A stretch of DNA of 6,136 nucleotides from Bacteroidales bacterium (GTDB taxonomy: Bacteria > Bacteroidota > Bacteroidia > Bacteroidales > VadinHA17). The stretch is from assembly GCA_003157055.1 (NCBI GenBank), contig PMIG01000337.1, positions 1 through 6,136 of the forward strand. The letters are read 5' to 3'. Under the pieces are notes generated by a model that made no database searches, was not told the DNA's origin, and worked only from the letters and a program-made list of their open reading frames with translations. Made by a program: the position numbers and the translations under genes. Shown here piece by piece: positions 1-5,476 of this stretch. Each line of letters opens with the position of its first letter. Within the stretch, counting starts at the first letter, position 1.

Positions 1-563
1 TCGATGAAGTGCGCCGTCAGTTCAGAATCCCCGGAGTTCTTGAATGGAAAGTAAAACCTGATTATCAGAATGCTGTTGATATTTGTACAAAATCGGCACA
101 AAGAGAGCTTATCCCTTTGGCATTAATTGGAGTGTTATCTCCTATTTGCGTGGGAGCTTTACTGGGTGTTGAAGCTCTTGGAGGTTTTCTTGCAGGAGTA
201 ATTCTTTCAGGACAGATGCTTGCAGTATTTATGTCAACTTCAGGTGGTGCATGGGATAATGCTAAAAAAACCATCGAAGATGGTCTTTATGGCGGCAAAG
301 GATCGGAAGCCCACAAGGCAGCTGTTGTTGGTGATACTGTTGGAGATCCTCTCAAAGATACAGCAGGACCTGCTCTTAACCCGATGATCAAGGTTATAAA
401 TATGGTTTCACTTCTTTGTGCTCCCGTTCTTGTTGTTTATCAGCTACCAGGGCAATCACAGGCAGGTATGATAACTTCGGGATTTTTCTGTATTGCAATT
501 ATTGTAGGATCAATCCTGTTCTCTAAACGAGGCGGATTTAAGAAACAACCTTTTGAACCTTAA
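1..563 (+). CDS. hppA: Membrane-bound ion-translocating pyrophosphatase, copy 1 (C-terminal part; 5' end outside window)
   Basis: This integral inner-membrane pump couples hydrolysis of cytoplasmic PPi to export of H+ or Na+. The open frame runs in from the window edge: the first full codon is GAT at 3, giving DEVRRQF, as in the complete copy downstream. The GTG at 9 is therefore an internal Val codon and not a start. About 186 residues are visible. They contain the conserved C-terminal active-site blocks [20 protein letters not shown] and [18 protein letters not shown], whose Asp and Lys residues bind Mg-PPi. Compared with copy 2 it is clearly divergent, roughly half identical by eye. It lacks one residue in the FREIPG block (reads FRIPG), and it continues about 45 residues past the usual last helix with a further hydrophobic stretch ending in a basic tail (SKRGGFKKQ). 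The residues that set K+ dependence and ion choice lie upstream of the window, so the pumped ion cannot be assigned. The family assignment is certain. Confidence 0.95.
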   Translation, partial: DEVRRQFRIPGVLEWKVKPDYQNAVDICTKSAQRELIPLALIGVLSPICVGALLGVEALGGFLAGVILSGQMLAVFMSTSGGAWDNAKKTIEDGLYGGKGSEAHKAAVVGDTVGDPLKDTAGPALNPMIKVINMVSLLCAPVLVVYQLPGQSQAGMITSGFFCIAIIVGSILFSKRGGFKKQPFEP

Positions 564-575
564 TATTATCATTAT

Positions 576-607
576 AAATTCCGGCAGGGAAACCTGCCGG
601 AATTTTT
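576..607 (+). terminator. Strong rho-independent terminator after hppA copy 1
   Basis: A perfect 13-bp inverted repeat has arms at 576-588 and 593-605, with a GC-rich core CCGGCAGG/CCTGCCGG. The arms enclose a GAAA loop (589-592, GNRA type), and the right arm runs into TTTTT at 603-607. The hairpin begins 13 bases after the hppA stop codon. This is a textbook intrinsic terminator and separates hppA copy 1 from the exbBD unit. Confidence 0.93.
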
Positions 608-672
608 ATATATTTAAGGCTTTAACAAGCCAACAGTAAATTCTGTCGTCAGGCCGATAGGAAAATGCCACG

Positions 673-702
673 ATTGCGAACAATTTTTCTTAAAAAACTT
701 TG
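673..702 (+). promoter_or_regulatory. Possible Bacteroidetes-type promoter for exbBD
   Basis: Bacteroidetes primary sigma factors recognise roughly TTTG near -33 and TAnnTTTG near -7. Here ATTG (673-676) is followed after 18 bases by AAACTTTG (695-702), which keeps the TTTG core but misses the first T of the -7 box. It lies about 30 bases upstream of the exbB ATG and downstream of the terminator, where a promoter is needed. The match is imperfect and the region is AT-rich, so this is tentative. Confidence 0.3.
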
Positions 703-733
703 TTTCAGATTATAATGATATATTCAAATCAAA

Positions 734-1447
734 ATGACAGCAACTCTTTTGTATAACACATCGGCTTTTGATACGCTGAATAAAGCTATTTCGGCTGCTC
801 CTGCGCTTCCATCGCAACCTGCCCCACATATGATGTCTATGATGGATATCGTGATGAAGGGTGGTATTATCATGATACCCATCCTTATTCTTTCTATAAT
901 AGCTATTTATGTTTTTATTGAACGTTACCTGACTATAAGGCGTCATATTAGTGCAGACGTGGACTTCATGAACAGTATCCATGACTTTATTCTAAAAGGA
1001 CAAACCGATTCTGCCCTTACGCTTTGCCAGAATACTCCCAAGCCTATAGCCAGAATGATCGAGAAAGGAATTTCACGCATTGGCAAGCCTATCAAAGAGA
1101 TTGAAGAATCAATTGAGATAGCTGGAAAATTTGAGGTTTATGACCTTGAAAAAAATGTACAGATTCTTGCAGTCATTGCCGGAATTGCTCCGATGTTCGG
1201 CTTTCTCGGTACCATAATCGGGGTTATAAAGATATTTTATAATATTTCAATGACGAGCGATGTCAGTATCGGCACTGTTTCTGCCGGACTCTATACCAAA
1301 ATGGTGAGCAGCGCTTCGGGGCTTATTGTCGGTATTCTGGCTTATATAGGCTACCATTGGCTCAACCAGCTCTTAAATAAAGCCATCCACCAGCTTGAAT
1401 GGAACGCAATGAATTTCATTGACCTTCTTAAAAGCCCTTCAAAATGA
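734..1447 (+). CDS. exbB: MotA/TolQ/ExbB-family proton channel protein
   Basis: This is the pentameric inner-membrane channel subunit of an ExbB-ExbD (TolQ-TolR-like) motor, which uses ion flow to energise TonB-type outer-membrane transport or Tol functions. The 237-residue protein has a short hydrophilic N-terminal extension, a first membrane helix at about 43-63 (MKGGIIMIPILILS then ERYL, typical of Bacteroidetes ExbB) and a cytoplasmic domain at about 66-140. Two long pore helices follow at about 142-168 and 177-207. The pore block PMFGFLGTIIGV contains Thr160, matching Thr148 of E. coli ExbB. The block VSSASGLIVGI has Ser193 where E. coli has Thr181, a conservative change. The ATG at 734 has no Shine-Dalgarno and is preceded by AAATCAAA, as is usual in this phylum. 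Met33-Met37 are possible later starts, but the longer frame resembles family members. The stop overlaps exbD by four bases. ExbB rather than TolQ is a naming choice. Confidence 0.92.
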   Translation: MTATLLYNTSAFDTLNKAISAAPALPSQPAPHMMSMMDIVMKGGIIMIPILILSIIAIYVFIERYLTIRRHISADVDFMNSIHDFILKGQTDSALTLCQNTPKPIARMIEKGISRIGKPIKEIEESIEIAGKFEVYDLEKNVQILAVIAGIAPMFGFLGTIIGVIKIFYNISMTSDVSIGTVSAGLYTKMVSSASGLIVGILAYIGYHWLNQLLNKAIHQLEWNAMNFIDLLKSPSK

Positions 1448-1845
1448 TTGAGCTTCGTAAGAAAAAAGACTTTACTATCGAAGTATTCACTTCCTCGATG
1501 AACGACATCATGTTCTTTCTCATGCTGTTCTTCATCATCACTTCCACTCTGCTCAATCCAAGCATGATAAAGGTTTCATTACCCAGTTCAAAGAGCAGCC
1601 AGTCGATTCAGAAAAGAGAGATTAACCTGACAATGACGAAAGAGAAGGTTTATTTCGTGGATAATACCCAGGTTCCTTTTGATGGGCTTGAAGCACAACT
1701 GAAAAAAGAACTGGCGCATTATCCGGACGCCTTCATCATGCTGCGTGTTGATAATACGCTGCCCATTCAGGATCTGGTAAATGTCCTTTCTTTAGGAAAC
1801 GCATTGAATGCGAAAATGATAATCGCTACAGCAAAGTCACATTAG
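1444..1845 (+). CDS. exbD: Biopolymer transporter ExbD/TolR family protein
   Basis: This is the partner stator/rotor subunit of the ExbB channel: one N-terminal membrane helix threads the ExbB pore and a periplasmic domain engages peptidoglycan or a TonB/TolA-type partner. The 133-residue protein has a basic cytoplasmic start (LRKKKDF) and a helix at about 19-37 (MNDIMFFLMLFFIITSTLL). Asp21 sits at the position of the essential proton-carrying Asp25 of E. coli ExbD. A compact periplasmic domain follows, with the usual pattern of a beta strand (INLTMTKEKVYFVDN), a helix, and a strand with ILRVD-like residues (IMLRVDNTLP). The length is normal. The start codon lies inside the exbB stop (ATGA, 1444-1447), implying translational coupling and matched stoichiometry. 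No tonB, tolA or second exbD follows. The next gene begins 303 bases downstream, so the energised partner must be encoded elsewhere. Confidence 0.92.
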   Translation: MIELRKKKDFTIEVFTSSMNDIMFFLMLFFIITSTLLNPSMIKVSLPSSKSSQSIQKREINLTMTKEKVYFVDNTQVPFDGLEAQLKKELAHYPDAFIMLRVDNTLPIQDLVNVLSLGNALNAKMIIATAKSH

Positions 1846-2148
1846 ATTTTTCACTAAAACAGATAGTTTATAATTACCTATTGGAGAATAGAGCGGTCCT
1901 CATGACCACCTGTTATGACCTGTCAGTCTGAAAGAGACAACAGGTTTCTTATTGTATTGCTTATTGTTAATAAAATGAGGAGCTTATATTATTTTTTTAA
2001 CAATGCAAATCAAAATATTTTTATTAATATCAACCTCTGAACAGACAAATAAATAGAATTCTTATAAATTTTATTTTTCAGAATTACAGGAATTATTATC
2101 CATAAAAGGATTTATAGCAATAATTGTTGAACATTTAAAATTTATATT
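1846..2148. other. Gene-free spacer between exbD and hppA copy 2
   Basis: No convincing coding sequence lies in these 303 bases. The first third (about 1890-1950) has mixed composition and holds a small hairpin, GGTC/GACC (1895-1898/1904-1907), and a larger terminator-like hairpin at 1917-1950. The hexamer ACCTGT occurs twice, at 1908-1913 and 1918-1923. The remainder (about 1951-2148) is strongly A/T-rich and ends directly at the hppA ATG without a Shine-Dalgarno. It must hold the hppA promoter, but no TAnnTTTG box with a -33 TTTG could be picked out. The closest is TATTTTTC at 2072-2079, which lacks the final G and a -33 partner. Confidence 0.6.
1917..1950 (+). terminator. Possible terminator hairpin after exbD
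   Basis: The outer stem ACCTGT (1918-1923) pairs with ACAGGT (1940-1945), with an extra G-U pair at the base. An inner stem GTCT (1926-1929) pairs with AGAC (1935-1938) around a GAAAG loop, with a 2x1 internal loop between the stems. The 3' side continues TTTCTT (1945-1950), a weak U-tract. It lies about 70 bases after exbD. It could be the exbBD terminator or part of an RNA element in the hppA leader. It is weaker than the other two terminators in the window. Confidence 0.42.
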
Positions 2149-4449
2149 ATGATTAGTAGCTTATTCTGGATTGTCCCGATTTCAGCATTAACTGCGTTAT
2201 TGTTCGCCTGGATTTTCTTCAAGGGAATGAAGAAAGAAGAGGAAGGAACAGAAAAAATGCAGGAGATTGCTGCATACGTCAGGGAAGGCGCTATGGCCTA
2301 CCTGAAAAGCCAGTACACTGTTGTTACCAAGGTATTCATTGTTCTTGCTGTTTTGTTGGCCATTCTTGCCTACATGGGTGTACAGAACCCATTTGTCCCG
2401 GTCGCCTTCCTTACAGGAGGTTTCTTCTCCGGGCTTTGCGGTTATCTGGGAATGAAAACTGCAACATATGCGTCAAACAGGACTGCATGGGGCGCTTCGA
2501 AATCCTTGAACAGAGGTTTAAAGATTGCTCTCAGGAGCGGTGCAGTTATGGGCCTTGTTGTCGTGGGATTTGGATTACTCGACATTGCATTGTGGTTCCT
2601 TCTGCTTACCAAGGTTATCTTTACACCCGAGCACATGGCATCAGGTCTCCACTGGCTTGGTCTTACATTTGTTCAGCAGGGAATTGATCAGCACCAGGCG
2701 TTTGTAGAAATTACTGCTACAATGATCACTTTTGGAATGGGTGCATCAACTCAGGCTCTCTTTGCCCGTGTCGGAGGCGGCATCTTTACAAAAGCTGCTG
2801 ACGTCGGGGCTGATCTTGTTGGTAAACTGGAAGCCGGTATACCTGAAGATGACCCTCGTAACCCGGCAACAATTGCTGATAACGTTGGTGATAATGTTGG
2901 TGACGTTGCCGGAATGGGCGCAGACCTTTATGAATCATATGCAGGATCAATCCTTTCTACTGCCGCTCTGGGGGCTGCTCTTCCGGCCATAGCTGGCCAG
3001 GGTGATTATCAGATAAAAGCCATTATAGCTCCGATGCTGGTCTCAGCAATAGGCATATTGCTTTCAATAGCAGGTATTTATATGGTAAGGACAAAAGAAG
3101 ATGCATCTCCAAAGACTCTTCTTCGTGCACTTCTTCTTGGCACAGGAGGGAGCTCTGCTCTTATCCTTGTTGTGCTTGCAATCATGGCCTGGGCAAACTG
3201 GATAACCTGGGGTGTGTTCGGGGCTGCAGTTTCAGGTCTTGTTGCCGGTGTTATTATCGGTCAGGCCACAGAATATTTTACATCAGACGGATATGGGCCT
3301 ACTCAAGGTATAGCAAAACAATCCCAGACAGGGCCAGCCACAGTAATTATTGAAGGTATGGCCGTTGGAATGTTTTCAACCTGGGTTCCGGTTCTTACAA
3401 TTGTTGCAGGTATTATCGCCGCCTACGGTTTTGCCGGTGGATTCCACAACTTTGCCACAGGTATTTATGGCGTCGGTTTTGCAGCAGTGGGAATGCTTTC
3501 TACGCTCGGAATTACTCTTGCAACTGATGCATTCGGACCAATTGCCGATAACGCCGGAGGTAATGCTGAGATGTCAGAACTTCCACAAGAAGTAAGGGAA
3601 AGAACTGATTCACTTGACGGTCTTGGAAATACTACTGCCGCCACTGGAAAAGGATTTGCAATAGGTTCAGCTGCCCTTACGGCACTTGCACTTGTTGCAG
3701 CTTATATGGAAGAAGTTAAGCTGTGGCTTGGCAGGCTTGCTGACAAAAGCGTCGATGGTTATAAACAGATTGGCGATGTACTGTTTTATAAGAGTCATGC
3801 ACCTGCAGTTGTTCAGGCCGGACAGCATGCAATTCTGGTTACTAATGCAGGCATCAAGGATTTTGTATCAGCATATAACCTGTCATTATTCAACCCGATA
3901 CTATTGGCAGGACTGTTCATTGGAGCAATGATGACTTTTGTGTTTGTCGCAATGGCAATGAAAGCTGTTGGAAGGAATGCAGGACGAATGGTCGATGAGG
4001 TCAGGCGCCAGTTCAGGGAGATCCCGGGCATCATGGAAGGAACCGGAAAACCTGAATATGCAAAATGTGTTGCAATTGCAACCAAAGGGGCACAGAAGGA
4101 AATGGTAGTTCCGGCCCTTATGGCTATTATAGTTCCTGTTGTTACAGGAATCATTTTTGGAGTTCCTGGGGTTGTTGGTCTGCTTATGGGTGGAATGACT
4201 ACAGGCTTCACTCTTGCCAGCATGCTGAATAATGCCGGTGGCGCCTGGGATAATGCCAAGAAATTCATTGAAAGAGGCAATTATGGTGGCAAGAAAAGTG
4301 AATGCCACAAAGCAAGTATTGTTGGTGATACCGTTGGAGATCCGTTTAAAGACACGTGTGGTCCTTCAATGAATATCCTCATAAAACTGATGTCGATGGT
4401 TGCCGTAGTTATGGCAGGGGTGACAGTCGCGTTCAGTATTTTCGGATAA
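2149..4449 (+). CDS. hppA: K+-dependent membrane pyrophosphatase, probably Na+ or Na+/H+ pumping (copy 2, complete)
   Basis: This is a homodimeric inner-membrane pump of 16 helices that hydrolyses cytoplasmic PPi and exports cations. Its 766 residues are at the long end of the family. Active-site blocks are all present: KAADVGADLVGK (215-226), DDPRNPATIADNVGDNVGD (234-252), DAFGPIADNAGGNAEMS (460-476), GGAWDNAKK (697-705) and GDTVGDPFKDTCGPS (726-740). K+ dependence is indicated by GNTTAATGKG (493-502): Ala497 and Gly500 stand where K+-independent enzymes have Lys and Thr. The gate carboxylate is Glu262 in DLYESY, the position seen in Na+-pumping and related K+-dependent enzymes and not the shifted Glu of plant-type H+ pumps. 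Thr89, Phe93 and Asp145 fit three of the four residues I recall as marking the Bacteroides-type dual Na+,H+ pumps. The loop after helix 12 (about 520-578) is long and should face the periplasm. The ATG at 2149 has no Shine-Dalgarno but starts a normal first helix. The family is certain and the ion specificity is inferred. Confidence 0.97.
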   Translation: MISSLFWIVPISALTALLFAWIFFKGMKKEEEGTEKMQEIAAYVREGAMAYLKSQYTVVTKVFIVLAVLLAILAYMGVQNPFVPVAFLTGGFFSGLCGYLGMKTATYASNRTAWGASKSLNRGLKIALRSGAVMGLVVVGFGLLDIALWFLLLTKVIFTPEHMASGLHWLGLTFVQQGIDQHQAFVEITATMITFGMGASTQALFARVGGGIFTKAADVGADLVGKLEAGIPEDDPRNPATIADNVGDNVGDVAGMGADLYESYAGSILSTAALGAALPAIAGQGDYQIKAIIAPMLVSAIGILLSIAGIYMVRTKEDASPKTLLRALLLGTGGSSALILVVLAIMAWANWITWGVFGAAVSGLVAGVIIGQATEYFTSDGYGPTQGIAKQSQTGPATVIIEGMAVGMFSTWVPVLTIVAGIIAAYGFAGGFHNFATGIYGVGFAAVGMLSTLGITLATDAFGPIADNAGGNAEMSELPQEVRERTDSLDGLGNTTAATGKGFAIGSAALTALALVAAYMEEVKLWLGRLADKSVDGYKQIGDVLFYKSHAPAVVQAGQHAILVTNAGIKDFVSAYNLSLFNPILLAGLFIGAMMTFVFVAMAMKAVGRNAGRMVDEVRRQFREIPGIMEGTGKPEYAKCVAIATKGAQKEMVVPALMAIIVPVVTGIIFGVPGVVGLLMGGMTTGFTLASMLNNAGGAWDNAKKFIERGNYGGKKSECHKASIVGDTVGDPFKDTCGPSMNILIKLMSMVAVVMAGVTVAFSIFG

Positions 4450-4469
4450 TAATGGATTATAATAATATT

Positions 4470-4499
4470 AAAAAGCTGCTCATTTCGGGCAGCTTTTTT
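4470..4499 (+). terminator. Rho-independent terminator after hppA copy 2
   Basis: A 12-bp stem has arms at 4470-4481 and 4487-4498, with the core AAAAAGCTGC/GCAGCTTTTT plus one G-U and one closing C-G pair around a 5-base loop. The right arm ends in TTTTTT (4494-4499). It begins 20 bases after the stop codon. The A-run on the left arm also makes it a plausible terminator in the opposite direction, although the minus-strand gene ends far away. It separates hppA from the PLP-enzyme gene. Confidence 0.9.
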
Positions 4500-4531
4500 G
4501 TTAATTTGGTATGTCTCTAATTTTATGAGAA

Positions 4532-5476
4532 ATGAATCTCCCTTCCCTCTCTGATATCCGGTCAGCTCATGCCAGAATAAAACCATATATTCATCAGACG
4601 CCGGTATTAACCTCTCAGCAGCTGAATAAAATATTTGAGAGTGAATTATTCTTCAAATGCGAGAATTTCCAGAAGGTGGGAGCATTCAAGTTCAGGGGAG
4701 CGACAAATGCTGTCCTCTCACTGAATGATGAAGAAAAACAAAGGGGAGTTGTAACTCATTCATCAGGAAATCATGCGGCAGCACTTTCCCTGGCAGCGCG
4801 AATGAACAATGTTAAAGCTTTCATTGTGATGCCTGAAACCGCACCTGAGGTCAAAAAAAACGCAGTCAAGGGATATGGAGCTGAAATCACATTCTGTAAA
4901 CCAACCCTTCAGGCTCGTGAAGAAGCGGCTCAAAAAATAATTGACAGAACCGGTGCAATACTGGTTCATCCCTATGATAATTTCAATGTAATTTGCGGAC
5001 AGGGCACTGCATCGATTGAATTACTGAATACGATACCTGATCTGGAAATTATTATCGCACCGATCGGGGGCGGCGGATTAATTAGCGGAACCTCAACGGC
5101 TGTAAAAGGCATTAACGGCAAAATAAGTGTTATCGGTGCTGAACCTCTCAATGCCAGCGATGCCAGAGAGTCATTTCTTACCGGCAGAATTGTCCCCTCG
5201 GTAAACCCAATAACAATAGCTGACGGACTGCTCACATCGCTCAGCGAACTTACATTCTCAATAATCAGAAAAAATGTTGATAATATTTTTACTGCCCGGG
5301 AGGAAACAATTGTTGAATGCATGCTTATGGTGTGGGAAAGAATGAAGATAGTTATTGAGCCATCATCAGCAACCGTTCTGGCAATCGTGAAGGAAAATCC
5401 GGAGTTTTTCAGGCATAAAAGAACCGGTCTTATAGTAAGCGGTGGTAATGTTGATTTCAGGAGGCTGCCATTTTAA
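4532..5476 (+). CDS. Serine racemase / serine-threonine (hydroxyaspartate) dehydratase family PLP enzyme
   Basis: This cytosolic fold-type II PLP enzyme belongs to the group that racemises serine or deaminates Ser, Thr or 3-hydroxyaspartate to 2-oxo acids and ammonia. It has 314 residues, near the normal length for single-domain members, with no C-terminal ACT domain as in biosynthetic IlvA. Lys53 in AFKFRGA is the PLP Schiff-base lysine. SSGNHA (77-82) binds the substrate carboxylate, and Ser78 matches the catalytic Ser84 of human serine racemase. GGGGL (179-183) cradles the PLP phosphate, and SGGN (303-306) supplies the Ser that bonds the pyridine nitrogen. Glu204, Ala208 and Asp210 match the Mg/Mn site of human serine racemase (Glu210, Ala214, Asp216). 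TIADGL (228-233) and WERMKIVIEPSSA (268-280) are also closer to serine racemase and yeast hydroxyaspartate dehydratase than to IlvA. The exact substrate cannot be read from sequence. The ATG has no Shine-Dalgarno and lies 32 bases past the hppA terminator. Confidence 0.92.
   Translation: MNLPSLSDIRSAHARIKPYIHQTPVLTSQQLNKIFESELFFKCENFQKVGAFKFRGATNAVLSLNDEEKQRGVVTHSSGNHAAALSLAARMNNVKAFIVMPETAPEVKKNAVKGYGAEITFCKPTLQAREEAAQKIIDRTGAILVHPYDNFNVICGQGTASIELLNTIPDLEIIIAPIGGGGLISGTSTAVKGINGKISVIGAEPLNASDARESFLTGRIVPSVNPITIADGLLTSLSELTFSIIRKNVDNIFTAREETIVECMLMVWERMKIVIEPSSATVLAIVKENPEFFRHKRTGLIVSGGNVDFRRLPF

Noticed and set aside
618..646. Two small adjacent hairpins (GGCTT/AAGCC at 618-631, ACAG/CTGT at 633-646) between the hppA copy 1 terminator and exbB.
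   Set aside because: The stems are only 4-5 bp, with no conserved sequence or T-tract. They are too weak to call an RNA element.
1902..1931. A nine-codon open frame (MTTCYDLSV) overlapping the spacer hairpin, resembling an attenuator leader peptide.
   Set aside because: It has no ribosome-binding context and no run of regulatory codons, and it lies far upstream of hppA across an AT-rich stretch. A frame this short is expected by chance.
3813..4308. Minus-strand open frames of 155 and 135 codons inside hppA copy 2.
   Set aside because: They lie entirely antisense to a highly conserved coding region and their translations show no recognisable domain. They are codon-bias shadows.
1..4449. The two hppA copies as a recent tandem duplication.
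   Set aside because: Over the shared C-terminal region they are only about half identical by eye, with different signature variants and different tails. They are old paralogues or separately acquired, not a recent duplication.
4501..4508. TTAATTTG just after the hppA terminator as a -7 box for the PLP-enzyme gene.
   Set aside because: The TA is one base out of register with TAnnTTTG and no TTTG lies at the proper upstream distance, which falls within the terminator stem.
4281..4586. Minus-strand open frame of 101 codons spanning the end of hppA, the terminator and the start of the PLP gene.
   Set aside because: It crosses a strong terminator hairpin and two real genes in antisense and resembles no known protein.
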